DNA from: Methylophilus sp. 14
Lineage (GTDB): Bacteria; Pseudomonadota; Gammaproteobacteria; Burkholderiales; Methylophilaceae
Direction: 5' to 3'
DNA length: 64,000 bases
Assembly: GCF_015354345.1 (NCBI RefSeq)
Contig: NZ_JADKYS010000001.1
Coordinates: forward strand, 806,001-870,000
In this document: positions 18,208 through 28,410 of the stretch, piece by piece
Layout of the letters: every line of letters begins with the position of its first letter
Numbering within the stretch: position 1 is the first letter of the stretch
Program-made: the position numbers and the translations under genes
The notes under the pieces: generated by a model
Databases searched by the model: none
What the model saw: only the letters and a program-made list of their open reading frames with translations
What the model was told of the DNA's origin: nothing

Positions 18208-19416
18208 GTGCAATACGTCACCATACTCGGCAGCACCGGCACTATCGGTCAGCAGACACTGGATGTGATTTCGCAGCATCCTGGCCGCTATGGCGTATTT
18301 GCGCTGACGGCGCACAGCAATGTGGATGCCATGTTGCAGCAATGTATGCAGTATCAGCCGCGTTATGCCGTGATGCAGGATGCCGCGTCTGCGCAATTGT
18401 TGCAGCAACGTGTGCAAGCTGAGCAGCTCAAGGTTGAGGTGTTGGCTGGTGTTGATGGGTTAACCGAAGTAGCCGCACATGCAGAAGTCAGCATTGTGAT
18501 GGCTGCCATTGTTGGTGCGGCAGGTTTGTTGCCAGCGCTGGCAGCGGCAAAAGCAGGCAAAAAGATTTTACTGGCCAATAAAGAAACCCTGGTGATGGCC
18601 GGTCAATTGTTTATGGATGCGGTCAAGCAGGGGCAAGCAACCTTGTTACCGATTGATAGCGAGCATAATGCCATTTTTCAGGTGATGCCAAGGCAAGCCT
18701 ATAGCGACTTGCGTGATGTCGGCGTTAACCAGATTATCCTCACCGCGTCTGGCGGCCCATTTCGACGTTATACCCAGGCACAATTGCAGGAAGTGACGCC
18801 CGCGTTGGCGCTCAAGCATCCTAATTGGGTGATGGGTGCCAAAATTACCATTGATTCGTCTACGCTCATGAATAAAGGGCTGGAAGTCATAGAGGCACGC
18901 TGGCTGTTTGATGCACGCCCGGAACAAATAGAAGTCGTGGTGCATCCGCAAAGTGTGATTCACTCCATGGTGTCTTATGTCGATGGCAGTATTCTGGCGC
19001 AATTGGGCAACCCTGATATGCGCACGCCGATCGCCTATGGCCTGGCGTATCCTGAGCGCATTGCTTCTGGGGTGAAACCACTGAGTCTGATTGAAGTGGC
19101 CAAACTGGAGTTTGAAGCGCCTGATACCCAGCGTTTCCCATGCTTGAGATTAGCCTATGACGCATTGGCCGCAGGTGGTACGGCATCCGCTATCCTCAAT
19201 GCGGCGAATGAAGTCGCGGTGGCAGCCTTTTTACGCGAGCAGATCCAATATCTGGACATTCCACGTTTACTGGAAATGACCTTGCAGCAATTGCCTGCTG
19301 AGCCAGTGCAGTCTATTGAGCAGTTGCTGGCAATAGATACAGAGGCCAGGGCGTTTGTGGCGCAAGCGATTGCCAATATGTCAACCGCGCCGGTACGCAA
19401 GGCCGTCAGCGTATGA
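18208..19416 (+). CDS. dxr: 1-deoxy-D-xylulose 5-phosphate reductoisomerase
   Basis: A 402-residue enzyme for the second step of the MEP isoprenoid pathway, converting DXP to MEP with NADPH. The N-terminal Rossmann motif is ILGSTGTIGQQTLD. The metal and substrate motifs IDSEHNAIFQ, LTASGGPFR and HPNWVMGAKITIDSSTLMNKGLE are all present. The start is GTG with AGAGG nearby. Its stop overlaps the rseP start (ATGA). Together with uppS it supplies precursor flow to the carrier lipid. Confidence 0.98.
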   Translation: MQYVTILGSTGTIGQQTLDVISQHPGRYGVFALTAHSNVDAMLQQCMQYQPRYAVMQDAASAQLLQQRVQAEQLKVEVLAGVDGLTEVAAHAEVSIVMAAIVGAAGLLPALAAAKAGKKILLANKETLVMAGQLFMDAVKQGQATLLPIDSEHNAIFQVMPRQAYSDLRDVGVNQIILTASGGPFRRYTQAQLQEVTPALALKHPNWVMGAKITIDSSTLMNKGLEVIEARWLFDARPEQIEVVVHPQSVIHSMVSYVDGSILAQLGNPDMRTPIAYGLAYPERIASGVKPLSLIEVAKLEFEAPDTQRFPCLRLAYDALAAGGTASAILNAANEVAVAAFLREQIQYLDIPRLLEMTLQQLPAEPVQSIEQLLAIDTEARAFVAQAIANMSTAPVRKAVSV

Positions 19417-20774
19417 CCTCAGTCTGGGCGTTTATTGTCGCCATCGGCGTCTTGGTCACCATTCATGAATTTGGCCATTACCTGGCTGCGCGTAGCTGTG
19501 GCGTGCGTGTGCTCAAGTTTTCTATTGGCTTTGGCAAGCCTATCTTCAAGTATCAAGCGCATGCACAAGCCACCGAATGGGTATTGTCGTGGATTCCATT
19601 GGGTGGCTACGTCAAAATGCTGGATAGTCGCGAGACGGATGTGGGACATGCGCCCGGCACTGACTGGTCACAGGCGTTTGATCAGCAGTCTATCGCCGCG
19701 AAAATGTGGATTGTATTCGCTGGGCCGTTGGCTAACCTGTTGCTGGCATTTGTATGCTATTGGGGCTTGATTGCGCAGGGTGAAATTGGACTTAAGCCCT
19801 ATATCGGGCCAGTAGAGCAGGGCTCGTTGGCGGCCGCCGCTAAATTACGCCAAGGCGATCTGATCGTGTCATTGGATGCTAAACCTGTCGCCACCTGGCA
19901 AGAGGCACAATGGCAATTGCTGGAAAGCTGGATGGTGCACAAGCCGGTAGCAGTCGTCACCAGAACGCCGCAAGGCGAGGTGCATCAACAGGTATTGCCG
20001 CTGAACCAATTGGCTGGCGAGCCAGATGGTGAAGTCATGCAGAAAACCGGCCTGGCTGTATTGATGCCTGTGGTCCCCGCGGTGATTGGTGACGTGATGT
20101 CAGACTCTGTGGCAGAGCAGAGTGGTTTGCAAACCGGCGATCGTATCGTCAAGGTTAACCAAAAGCCTGTGACGGATTGGCAGCAGTTTGTCAAACTGGT
20201 GCGCGCCAGCCCGGCCCAGCCGTTGAAAATTGAATATCAGCGCGGAGATCGCCTGGTGCAGGTCAAATTGCTGCCCGAGGCCATACAGCAAGGCGGGCAA
20301 AAAATCGGTCGCCTGGGTGCCGCCGTCAATATGGACGCCGTGGATTTAACGCCTTATCAGGTGGTGCGCCAGTACACTGCCTCGCAAGCGGCGCTACGCG
20401 CGCTGGATAAAATGCAGGAAACCATCGCATTTACCTTAAAAATGCTAGGCAAAATGATTACTGGCCAGGCATCGCTCAAAGCCATCAGCGGGCCGGTCAG
20501 CATCGCTGATGCCGCGGGTGAATCGGCCGGGATGGGGCTTAAGCCTTACATCGGTTTTATTGCTTTGCTGAGTATCAGTATTGCCGTCATGAATCTGCTA
20601 CCGATTCCAGTATTGGATGGCGGTCATTTGTTGTATCATATGGCGGAATTGATACGAGGAGAACCATTACCTGACAAGGTGTTGGCGATTGGGCAGCGTC
20701 TGGGTTTAGGTATTTTAGGGGCATTGATGGTGATTGCATTTTTTAATGACATCAATCGCTACCTGATAGGTTGA
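19413..20774 (+). CDS. rseP: site-2 intramembrane metalloprotease RseP
   Basis: A 453-residue zinc protease of the inner membrane that cleaves anti-sigma factors such as RseA and clears signal peptide remnants. The zinc site HEFGH is at residues 18-22 in the first membrane span, and the partner motif NLLPIPVLDGGHL lies near residue 392 in the last part. Two PDZ domains lie between, marked by the two GDLIVSLDAKPV / GDRIVKVNQKPV segments. It overlaps dxr by four bases. Its place next to bamA fits a role in envelope stress signalling. Confidence 0.97.
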   Translation: MTSVWAFIVAIGVLVTIHEFGHYLAARSCGVRVLKFSIGFGKPIFKYQAHAQATEWVLSWIPLGGYVKMLDSRETDVGHAPGTDWSQAFDQQSIAAKMWIVFAGPLANLLLAFVCYWGLIAQGEIGLKPYIGPVEQGSLAAAAKLRQGDLIVSLDAKPVATWQEAQWQLLESWMVHKPVAVVTRTPQGEVHQQVLPLNQLAGEPDGEVMQKTGLAVLMPVVPAVIGDVMSDSVAEQSGLQTGDRIVKVNQKPVTDWQQFVKLVRASPAQPLKIEYQRGDRLVQVKLLPEAIQQGGQKIGRLGAAVNMDAVDLTPYQVVRQYTASQAALRALDKMQETIAFTLKMLGKMITGQASLKAISGPVSIADAAGESAGMGLKPYIGFIALLSISIAVMNLLPIPVLDGGHLLYHMAELIRGEPLPDKVLAIGQRLGLGILGALMVIAFFNDINRYLIG

Positions 20775-20785
20775 AAGCATAGTTA

Positions 20786-23107
20786 ATGAGAATAAAGTCC
20801 AGTTCCAAATTGTGGTTATGTTTATTGGCGGGGGTCATGCACCTGAACGCTTATGCCGCAGAACCTTTTGTGATTACCGATATTCGTGTCGAAGGCCTGC
20901 AGCGTACCGAACCGGGAACCGTGTTTAATTACCTGCCGATGCAGGTAGGTGATGTGATGAGCGATGAAAAAGCGGCCCAGGCGATTAAATCCCTGTATGC
21001 GACTGGCTTTTTCAAAGACGTCCGTATTGAAAATGAAGGCGATGTACTGGTGGTGACCGTGCAGGAGCGTCCTTCTGTCACGCAGATTGACTTTAGCGGC
21101 AATAAATCCTTCCAGACAGACAAAATCAAGGATGGCCTGAAACAAATCGGTATTGCAGAAGGCCAGATTTTCGATAAATCCCAACTCGATAGAGCCGAGC
21201 AGGAAATCAAGCGCCAATACCTGTCACAAGGTAAATACAGCGCGGAAGTCAAAGCCACGGCTAGCCCGCTGGAACGTAACCGCGTGGCGATCCGTTTCGA
21301 AATTACCGAAGGCCCGGCTGCCAAGATCCGTGACATCAATATTGTCGGTAACCATTTATTCAAGACCGAAGATCTGCGCGCCAACTTTTTGCTGACGACG
21401 CCTAACTGGATGAGCTGGTGGAATAAGGATGACCAGTATTCCAAGCAAAAGCTGACTGCTGACCTTGAAGCGCTACGTTCGTTTTATATGAACCAGGGCT
21501 ATCTGGAGTTTTCGATCGATTCAACACAGGTCTCGATTTCACCAGACAAGCGTGATGTGTACATCACGATTAACCTGACCGAAGGTGAAAAATACAATAT
21601 CAGCAAGACCAAACTGGCAGGCGACATGCTGTTGCCGGAAGAGGACTTGCGCAAGCTGATCAATATCCAGGATGGTGAAGTATTTAGCCGCCAGAAGGTG
21701 ACGGATGCCAGCAAAAACATGAATGACAAACTGGGTGAAGAGGGCTATGCGTTTGCTAACGTCAATGCTGTGCCTGAAATCAACAAGCTGGAGCATACAG
21801 TTGCCTTTACATTCTTTGTTGACCCGGGCCGTAAGGTGTATGTGCGACGGATTAACGTACAAGGTAACACCCGTACGCGTGATGCTGTGGTTCGCCGTGA
21901 AATGCGTCAACTGGAGTCTGCCTGGTATGCGGGCGACAAAATCAAGCGCTCCAAAGAGCGTATCCAGCGTTTGAACTTTTTTGATACGGTTGAACTGGAA
22001 ACGCCTTCGGTACCAGGGATCAACGACCAGGTCGACATGAACGTCACCGTGGCAGAAAAGGCCACGGGTAGCGTACAGTTTGGTGCCGGTTTATCCAGTA
22101 GTGATGGCGTAGTGCTTGGCTTTAACATTAACCAGCCTAACTTTTTAGGTACCGGTAACCGTGTCGCATTGCAAGTGAATACCAGCAGCTACAACACCGT
22201 GTATTCCTTGTCTTATACTGACCCGTATTACACGCCAGATGGTATCAGCCGTGGCTTTGATATTTATCGCCGAGATGTGGATACCAGCCGCAGAAACTCC
22301 AGTACCTTAAACGTGGGTACTTATAACAGCCAGTCTTACGGTGTGGGTGTGCGTTTTGGTATGCCGATGTCCGAGATGGACTTTATCAGTGCGGGCTTAA
22401 CACTGGACTTTACCGATGTTGAGCTGTCTGCCAGCAGCCCGATCCAATACCTGAACTTCTGCGGTAATAACAATGGTTGTAGCAGTAACTCCATCGTGTT
22501 TAACGCAGGCTGGACGTATGACTCGCGTGACAATATCCTGTTCCCGCGCCGCGGTGTATTGCAGCGTCTGTCAGGCGATGTGTCTATTCCGGGGTTGGAT
22601 TTACAATATTATAAAGTCAGCTACCAACATAGCTGGTACAAAGACTTGGGTAAAGACTTTACCCTGATGCTCAACGGCGAAGCCGGTTATGCTGACAGTT
22701 ATGGTGGCAAGAACTACCCATTCTTCAAGAACTTCTATGCCGGTGGTGTCAACAGCGTACGTGGTTTCCTGAACTCCTCTTTGGGTCCGCGCCAAATCAA
22801 TCCAAGCACAGGCTCTGACTTTGCGGTGGGTGGTACCAAGCGCTTTGTAGGTAACGTTGAGTTGTTTATGCCGGTACCATTCGTGTCGCAGTCTAACCAG
22901 TTCAGGTTGAGTGCGTTTGTCGATGGTGGTGGTGTGTATGGTAAGGATGATTCGATCAACTCTGAATACTTGAGATTCTCCACCGGTGTGGGCGTGACAT
23001 GGGTGTCACCATTCGGCCCATTGAAGCTGGTGCTGGCCAAGCCGTTGAACGATAAGAGTGGTGATGATACGCAAATGTTGCAATTCCAGTTTGGACAGCA
23101 GTTCTAA
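20786..23107 (+). CDS. bamA: outer membrane protein assembly factor BamA
   Basis: A 773-residue BamA, the outer membrane insertase for beta-barrel proteins. A signal peptide ends near NAYA-AEPF. Five POTRA repeats follow (for example VEGLQRTEPGTVFNYLP) and then a C-terminal 16-stranded barrel. The VRGF motif of the Omp85 family is at residues 658-661, and the protein ends in an aromatic QFGQQF as barrel proteins do. It lies 11 bases after rseP and before skp, the usual order in proteobacteria. Confidence 0.98.
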   Translation: MRIKSSSKLWLCLLAGVMHLNAYAAEPFVITDIRVEGLQRTEPGTVFNYLPMQVGDVMSDEKAAQAIKSLYATGFFKDVRIENEGDVLVVTVQERPSVTQIDFSGNKSFQTDKIKDGLKQIGIAEGQIFDKSQLDRAEQEIKRQYLSQGKYSAEVKATASPLERNRVAIRFEITEGPAAKIRDINIVGNHLFKTEDLRANFLLTTPNWMSWWNKDDQYSKQKLTADLEALRSFYMNQGYLEFSIDSTQVSISPDKRDVYITINLTEGEKYNISKTKLAGDMLLPEEDLRKLINIQDGEVFSRQKVTDASKNMNDKLGEEGYAFANVNAVPEINKLEHTVAFTFFVDPGRKVYVRRINVQGNTRTRDAVVRREMRQLESAWYAGDKIKRSKERIQRLNFFDTVELETPSVPGINDQVDMNVTVAEKATGSVQFGAGLSSSDGVVLGFNINQPNFLGTGNRVALQVNTSSYNTVYSLSYTDPYYTPDGISRGFDIYRRDVDTSRRNSSTLNVGTYNSQSYGVGVRFGMPMSEMDFISAGLTLDFTDVELSASSPIQYLNFCGNNNGCSSNSIVFNAGWTYDSRDNILFPRRGVLQRLSGDVSIPGLDLQYYKVSYQHSWYKDLGKDFTLMLNGEAGYADSYGGKNYPFFKNFYAGGVNSVRGFLNSSLGPRQINPSTGSDFAVGGTKRFVGNVELFMPVPFVSQSNQFRLSAFVDGGGVYGKDDSINSEYLRFSTGVGVTWVSPFGPLKLVLAKPLNDKSGDDTQMLQFQFGQQF

Positions 23108-23159
23108 TGTGTGAGCTGTATCAGGTTGCAATAGCGCAGGTACGGAAGGGAGTCATGGC

Positions 23160-23657
23160 ATGAGAAGTATTCTGGTAGGGTTGCTCGGCCTCTTGCTGTG
23201 TTGTAGCCAGGTGATGGCTGCTGATTTCAAGGTTGGCTATGTGCAAGTGGACAAGCTATTGCAGGAAGCCCCGCAGACGGCTGAAACCGGTAAGAAGCTG
23301 GAGAAAGAGTTTAGCCCGCGTTCACTGGAGCTGGATAAGCTACAAAAGCAGATTCGTGACCTGGAATCACAACTGGATCATGACCGGGCCAATATTGTGG
23401 AAGCGGACCGCCGCCAAAAAGAGCGTCAGTTAAATAACCTGCGTCTTGAGTTTCAAAGCAAGCAGCGTGAGTTGCGTGAAGATATCAACCTGCGCAAGAA
23501 CGAAGAGCTGGCATTGTTGCAGGAACGTATTAACAAGGCTGTGCAAACCGTTTCCGAGAGCGAGGGCTATGACCTGGTCGCCTACAGCGGCGTGGCATAT
23601 GCCAGCAAACGTATCGATATTACGGATAAAGTCCTTAAATTGCTGGGTAAGAAATAA
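23160..23657 (+). CDS. skp: periplasmic chaperone Skp / OmpH
   Basis: A 165-residue secreted chaperone that holds unfolded outer membrane proteins for delivery to BamA. A signal peptide ends around VMA-ADFKVGYVQVDKLL. The following long, charged helical region forms the tentacles of the Skp trimer, and the C-terminus returns to a short beta part (DLVAYSGVAYASKRIDITDKVL). The purine-rich GGAAGGGAG ribosome binding site precedes the ATG at 23160. It sits between bamA and lpxD. Confidence 0.95.
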   Translation: MRSILVGLLGLLLCCSQVMAADFKVGYVQVDKLLQEAPQTAETGKKLEKEFSPRSLELDKLQKQIRDLESQLDHDRANIVEADRRQKERQLNNLRLEFQSKQRELREDINLRKNEELALLQERINKAVQTVSESEGYDLVAYSGVAYASKRIDITDKVLKLLGKK

Positions 23658-23702
23658 CCAGCGACCACCGTTCTCAAGTTATTCTCAAGGGTAGTACTTC
23701 AT

Positions 23703-24761
23703 ATGGCGCAACACTTCACATTACAAGAGATTGTTGCGTCTCTGGGTGGGCAGCTAGACATTGGCACACAGGCCGGTGCAGCAGCGCTCAAGGTGGCTCG
23801 CATGGCATCGCTGGCGCAAGCGCAACCTGATGCCATTGCCTTTTTTAATGACACCAAATACACACAGTCATTGCAGGCCACGCAAGCCGCGGCAGTGATC
23901 CTGCGGCCAGAGCACCGTCATTTGTCAGCGTTGCCCTGTATCCTGACGGATAATCCGTATGCTTATTTTGCCAAGCTGTCGGCGTTGATGAATCCACCCA
24001 AGCAGTATGTGAATCATGTGCATGCCAGTGCTGCAATTGGTTTTGATACACATTTGCCTGCAGAGTTGACGGTAGATGCCATGGTGAGCATCGGTGATCG
24101 AGTGAAGTTGGGCCGTGACGTGCGCATAGGCGCGGGTTGCGTGATTGAAGATGATGTGACGATAGGCGCACATACCGTGTTAGAGCCACGTGTTGTGGTC
24201 AAGCATGGTACGGTCATCGGTAGCCATTGCCATTTGTTTTCTGGTTGCGTGATTGGAAATGATGGTTTTGGCTATGCAGAAGAACAAGGCCAATGGGTTA
24301 AAATACCGCAAATTGGCCGCGTGGTGATTGGCGATCATGTCGATATCGGTGCCAATACGACGGTAGATCGCGGTGCACTGGATGATACCGTAATCGCGGA
24401 CGGCGTGAAGTTGGACAATTTGATACAGGTCGCCCATAATGTTCGTATTGGCGCGCATACGGTGATTGCGGGCTGCGTTGGTATTGCGGGTAGCGCCGTG
24501 ATCGGCGCGCATTGCAAGATTGGTGGGGCGGCCATGATACTGGGTCACTTGCACATCGTTGATGGTGTCACCATCTCACCAGGCTCCATGATTATGCGCT
24601 CCATCCAACAAGCGGGTACTTATACGGCGGTGATGCCATTTCAGAAGCACGAAGACTGGCTACGGACGGCCGCAAACATCCGTCATTTGGAACAACATAA
24701 CCTCAAGCTCAAGCGGCTTGAGCAAGCAATAAGCAACATACAAAAACATTTGGAAGATTGA
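23703..24761 (+). CDS. lpxD: UDP-3-O-(3-hydroxyacyl)glucosamine N-acyltransferase
   Basis: A 352-residue LpxD, the third enzyme of lipid A synthesis, which adds a second hydroxyacyl chain to UDP-3-O-acylglucosamine. An N-terminal uridine-binding domain is followed by a long left-handed beta-helix of hexapeptide repeats ([21 protein letters not shown] and many more) and a C-terminal helix. The catalytic histidine region [12 protein letters not shown] and [11 protein letters not shown] is present. Its stop codon lies within the spacer before fabZ. Confidence 0.97.
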   Translation: MAQHFTLQEIVASLGGQLDIGTQAGAAALKVARMASLAQAQPDAIAFFNDTKYTQSLQATQAAAVILRPEHRHLSALPCILTDNPYAYFAKLSALMNPPKQYVNHVHASAAIGFDTHLPAELTVDAMVSIGDRVKLGRDVRIGAGCVIEDDVTIGAHTVLEPRVVVKHGTVIGSHCHLFSGCVIGNDGFGYAEEQGQWVKIPQIGRVVIGDHVDIGANTTVDRGALDDTVIADGVKLDNLIQVAHNVRIGAHTVIAGCVGIAGSAVIGAHCKIGGAAMILGHLHIVDGVTISPGSMIMRSIQQAGTYTAVMPFQKHEDWLRTAANIRHLEQHNLKLKRLEQAISNIQKHLED

Positions 24762-24769
24762 GAGATTTT

Positions 24770-25234
24770 ATGGCTGAAAACACAATGAATAGCATGGATA
24801 TTCATGAGATTTTGGAACACTTGCCGCACCGCTATCCATTTGTGCTGGTTGACCGTGTATTGTCCATGGAGTTGGGTAAAGAGATTACTGCCGTGAAAAA
24901 CGTCTCAGTCAATGAGCCTTATTTTCCTGGCCACTTCCCATACCATCCAGTGATGCCTGGTGTACTGATTGTTGAAGCCATGGCGCAAGCAGCGGCTTTG
25001 CTGTCTTTTAAAACCATGGGTACCAAGCCGACCAATGACTCGGTGTATTACTTTGCCGGCATTGATAACGTACGCTTTAAAAAGCCGGTCTCGCCTGGTG
25101 ACCAGATTATTCTGCACGTGAAGATTGACCGCATCCTCAAAGGGATCTGGAAGTACATTGCCGTGGCCAAAGTGGGCGACGAAGTGGTGGCAGAAGCCAA
25201 TATGATGTGTATCCTCAAAGCCATTGAAAAATAA
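24770..25234 (+). CDS. fabZ: 3-hydroxyacyl-ACP dehydratase FabZ
   Basis: A 154-residue hot-dog fold dehydratase of fatty acid elongation that removes water from 3-hydroxyacyl-ACP. The active-site block [13 protein letters not shown] and the catalytic histidine in [21 protein letters not shown] are intact. The ATG at 24770 was chosen. A TTG overlapping the lpxD stop is in frame but would add residues foreign to the family. Placement between lpxD and lpxA is classic, as both pathways compete for hydroxyacyl-ACP. Confidence 0.97.
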   Translation: MAENTMNSMDIHEILEHLPHRYPFVLVDRVLSMELGKEITAVKNVSVNEPYFPGHFPYHPVMPGVLIVEAMAQAAALLSFKTMGTKPTNDSVYYFAGIDNVRFKKPVSPGDQIILHVKIDRILKGIWKYIAVAKVGDEVVAEANMMCILKAIEK

Positions 25235-25276
25235 CCATAGATGCGCCTGCCTTAAAGGCTGGCTGTACAAGTAAAC

Positions 25277-26056
25277 ATGCAAAGCCTGATTCATCCTACC
25301 GCACTCATTGACCCTAAAGCTGAGCTGGATAGCTCGGTAGAAGTAGGGCCCTATACCACCATTGGTGCGGGTGTCCGCATTGATGCAGGCACCAAGATTG
25401 CCGGACATGTGGTGATCGAAGGGCCAACCACCATAGGCAAGCATAACGAAATCTTCCAGTTTTCTTCCTTGGGCGCCAAGCCGCAAGACAAGAAATTCAA
25501 AGATGAGCCAACGCTGCTGGAAATCGGTGATCACAATACCATCCGTGAGTTCTGTACCTTTAACCGGGGCACCGTGCAGGATAAAGGCACCACCAAAATC
25601 GGCAACCATAACTGGATCATGGCTTATGTGCATATCGCGCATGATTGCATCGTTGGTAACCACACCATTATGGCCAACAACTCGTCGCTGGCCGGACATG
25701 TGACTATTTACGATCACGCGATTCTGGGCGGCTTTACGCTCATTCACCAGTTCTGCCAGATCGGCGAACATATTATTACTGCCGTGGGGTCTGTCGTATT
25801 CAAAGACATTCCGCCTTATGTCACCGCGGCTGGTTATGATGCAGCGCCGCATGGCATTAATTCAGAAGGCCTCAAACGCCGTGGGTTTAGTGCCGAGACT
25901 ATCCAGCAGATCAAGCGCGCTTATAAGGTGTTGTACCGCCAGGGCTTGTCCTTGGAAGAGGCTAAAACGGCCTTGGCTGACATGGAAAAATCCTGCCCAG
26001 AAATTGGCTTGATGACCCGTTTTCTTGCGCAAACAACGCGCGGCATTGTACGTTAA
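25277..26056 (+). CDS. lpxA: UDP-N-acetylglucosamine acyltransferase
   Basis: A 259-residue LpxA, first enzyme of lipid A synthesis, moving a hydroxyacyl chain from ACP to the 3-OH of UDP-GlcNAc. Hexapeptide repeats fill the first two thirds (IHPTALIDPKAELDSSVEVGP onwards). The catalytic histidine lies in MAYVHIAHDCIVG, and the C-terminal helical domain contains SAETIQQIKRAYKVLYR. The length is standard. Next to fabZ and lpxB. Confidence 0.97.
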   Translation: MQSLIHPTALIDPKAELDSSVEVGPYTTIGAGVRIDAGTKIAGHVVIEGPTTIGKHNEIFQFSSLGAKPQDKKFKDEPTLLEIGDHNTIREFCTFNRGTVQDKGTTKIGNHNWIMAYVHIAHDCIVGNHTIMANNSSLAGHVTIYDHAILGGFTLIHQFCQIGEHIITAVGSVVFKDIPPYVTAAGYDAAPHGINSEGLKRRGFSAETIQQIKRAYKVLYRQGLSLEEAKTALADMEKSCPEIGLMTRFLAQTTRGIVR

Positions 26057-26068
26057 TTCAAAGAGACT

Positions 26069-27232
26069 ATGGCTAAGATTGCAATGGTGGCGGGAGAGGC
26101 CTCCGGAGACTTGCTGGGCTATCATCTCATTCAGGAACTGAAGTCGTTACAGCCTGAGGTCGAGATTTTCGGCATCGCGGGCCCCAAAATGATGAGTTTG
26201 GGGGCTAAGTCCTTATTTCCAATAGAACGCCTGTCTGTGCGCGGTTACCTTGAGGTGCTGCGTCACTTGTGGGGGTTATTGAAACTGCGCAAGCAGCTGT
26301 ATAAACATATCCTCAAAGAAAAGCCTGATGTCTTTATTGGCATAGATGCACCTGACTTTAACTTCTGGTTAGAGCGCAAGCTCAAAGCCAAAGGCATTGC
26401 GACCATTCATTATGTGAGCCCTTCGATCTGGGCCTGGCGGCAAAAGCGCATCCACAAAATCAAACGCGCCGTCTCCCATATGCTGGCGCTGTTTCCGTTT
26501 GAGCCGGCGTTGTATCAGCAGGTTGGCGTGCCTGTCACTTATATCGGCCATCCTCTGGCGGATGCCTTGCCCATGGAGCCCGATGTTGGTCTGGCCAGGG
26601 AAAAACTCAAATTGAAGAAAAACCAGGTGGTGATTGCCATGCTACCCGGCAGTCGCCAGTCTGAGGTCGCGTTCCACGCGGATTTATTGTTGGAAACCGC
26701 GATCGTCTTCGATCGCCTGATGCGCGAGAATGGTCAAAGCGTGCAGTTTCTGGTGCCATTGGTCACGCGCGAAACACGCGATATTTTTACCAGTGCCTGG
26801 CATCAGTTGCTCACGCAAAAGCCTGATACCGCCATAGACCTGCAAATCATGTTTGGTCATGCGCACGACGCCATGACGGCCGCCGATGCAGTGCTGGTGG
26901 CCTCTGGCACCGCGACGCTGGAAGCTGCCTTGCTGAAAAAACCTATGGTAATTACTTACAAGATGTCCAACATGAGCTGGCAGTTGCTGAAACGCATGCG
27001 CTTGCAGCCTTATGTTGGCCTGCCGAATATTCTGGCCGGTGAGTTTATTGTGCCGGAGTTATTGCAAAAAGAAGCGACACCAGAGCGTGTGGCACAAACG
27101 CTATACAATCTGTTGGCGGATAAAACCGGCCTGGCAAGCTTGCAGGAGAAATATCGCCACATTCATGCGCAGCTCAAGCAAAATAGCGCGCAAAAAGCCG
27201 CCGCAGTGGTTAAGCAGTTTTTACATGTCTGA
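26069..27232 (+). CDS. lpxB: lipid-A-disaccharide synthase
   Basis: A 387-residue GT-B type glycosyltransferase that joins lipid X with UDP-2,3-diacylglucosamine to make the lipid A disaccharide, at the inner membrane. Supporting segments are the N-terminal [15 protein letters not shown], the [15 protein letters not shown] and [18 protein letters not shown] blocks, and the nucleotide-binding LPGSRQSEV and [21 protein letters not shown]. It lies 12 bases after lpxA. Confidence 0.97.
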   Translation: MAKIAMVAGEASGDLLGYHLIQELKSLQPEVEIFGIAGPKMMSLGAKSLFPIERLSVRGYLEVLRHLWGLLKLRKQLYKHILKEKPDVFIGIDAPDFNFWLERKLKAKGIATIHYVSPSIWAWRQKRIHKIKRAVSHMLALFPFEPALYQQVGVPVTYIGHPLADALPMEPDVGLAREKLKLKKNQVVIAMLPGSRQSEVAFHADLLLETAIVFDRLMRENGQSVQFLVPLVTRETRDIFTSAWHQLLTQKPDTAIDLQIMFGHAHDAMTAADAVLVASGTATLEAALLKKPMVITYKMSNMSWQLLKRMRLQPYVGLPNILAGEFIVPELLQKEATPERVAQTLYNLLADKTGLASLQEKYRHIHAQLKQNSAQKAAAVVKQFLHV

Positions 27233-27237
27233 TCTAT

Positions 27238-27813
27238 ATGCAACAATTATGTGGCATTGATGAAGCGGGCAGGGGGCCATTGGCAGGGGCGGTCTATGCT
27301 GCTGCCGTGATCCTGAATCCGGCGCGACCGATTGCTGGTTTGGCCGATTCCAAAAAACTATCAGAAGCCAAACGCGATGCGCTGGCGATTGAAATCAAGG
27401 CGCATGCGCTGGCCTGGGGCATTGCCAGCGTCAGTGCGCAGGAAATCGACGAAATCAACATTCTGCAAGCCAGCCTGCTGGCCATGCAGCGCGCTTACCA
27501 GGCCATGGTGGATCAGTTTGGCGTGCATGCAACACTGATTCAGGTCGACGGCAATCGGACTCCTAAATTTGAATTACCTTGTGAGGCGATTGTAAAAGGT
27601 GACAGTAAAGTCGCTGAAATTTCTGCTGCTTCTATTCTTGCTAAAACTGCCAGGGATGCTTCATTGCTGGTGCTGGATGCGCAGTATCCACAATATGGTT
27701 TCGCGCAGCATAAAGGCTATCCAACGGCGTTACATCTGGAGCGTTTGGCACAATTTGGCATCACGCCTGAGCATAGACGCAGTTATGGGCCAGTGAAAAA
27801 GCTATTAGGCTAA
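27238..27813 (+). CDS. rnhB: ribonuclease HII
   Basis: A 191-residue RNase HII, which nicks RNA in RNA-DNA hybrids and removes misincorporated ribonucleotides. The catalytic motif [14 protein letters not shown] (Asp8, Glu9) is present, followed by [11 protein letters not shown] and [21 protein letters not shown]. It lies five bases after lpxB, at the end of the envelope-biogenesis operon, a conserved position. A short hairpin follows at 27814-27828 and another at 27849-27869. Confidence 0.97.
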   Translation: MQQLCGIDEAGRGPLAGAVYAAAVILNPARPIAGLADSKKLSEAKRDALAIEIKAHALAWGIASVSAQEIDEINILQASLLAMQRAYQAMVDQFGVHATLIQVDGNRTPKFELPCEAIVKGDSKVAEISAASILAKTARDASLLVLDAQYPQYGFAQHKGYPTALHLERLAQFGITPEHRRSYGPVKKLLG

Positions 27814-27848
27814 CGGGCTTGATGCCCGAGAAATTCCCTGCTCTTATC

Positions 27849-27869
27849 AATGCGCTTGTCAGGCGCATT
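27849..27869 (+). terminator. weak terminator-like hairpin after rnhB
   Basis: AATGCGC / GCGCATT (7-bp arms, 7-base loop) followed by a short T-stretch. It is the best candidate for the 3' end of the long operon, but the T-run is poor. Confidence 0.35.
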
Positions 27870-28054
27870 TCCAACTCCTCTCTTTTCTGCTTGTCATCCC
27901 ACTTTCGTGATGATCGTGATGGTTACCAGGTTACTCACATGCACTCATTTAAACTTTAAATGTTAATTAAAGTTAACAATATTGTGTTATTGTATTTATT
28001 TACATCCTATTTTTAGTGCAGATATGTAAGCTTTAAGCTGATTGAGAGAGCCTG

Positions 28055-28273
28055 ATGATGCATAACAATCCATTGACCCCGGCGCTATCTGATTTAATGA
28101 AAGCCTGCCAGAAATTTAAAACCACAGAGTCCAAAGTGTTGGCCGCCCATTTAAACAAATCACCGGCGACGGTGCGCACCGAGTTTCAGCGCGCGATGGC
28201 GCTGATGAATGTAAATTCACGCTATGCAGCATTAAAAACGGCTGAGGAAAATGGTTGGCTGGAAGTGTCGTAA
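28055..28273 (+). CDS. small HTH protein resembling a LuxR-type DNA-binding domain
   Basis: A 72-residue protein made almost only of a helix-turn-helix like that of LuxR/GerE regulators. TTESKVLAAHLNKSPATVRTEF matches the scanning helices, and ALMNVNSRYAALKTAEENGWL matches the last helix. No receiver or ligand domain is attached. The upstream 95 bases are markedly AT-rich, and GAGAG lies before the two adjacent ATG codons. It is followed after 137 bases by a large protein of unknown function on the same strand and may regulate it. That link rests only on adjacency. The HTH call is moderately secure. Confidence 0.6.
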   Translation: MMHNNPLTPALSDLMKACQKFKTTESKVLAAHLNKSPATVRTEFQRAMALMNVNSRYAALKTAEENGWLEVS

Positions 28274-28410
28274 AAACGGTATTAAATAGCATTAATTGCA
28301 TCTATTTTCTTATAAAATGTATGCAATTGCAGTATGGCTATCTTTCGTCAAGTTGCGTAACTTGAATGCCTCAAACGGATTCAATCACAACATGACTGAG
28401 GATAAGTGCC

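Noticed and set aside
24905-25852. 315-codon minus-strand ORF opposite fabZ and lpxA
   Set aside because: Shadow of two well-conserved genes. No start signal or domain.
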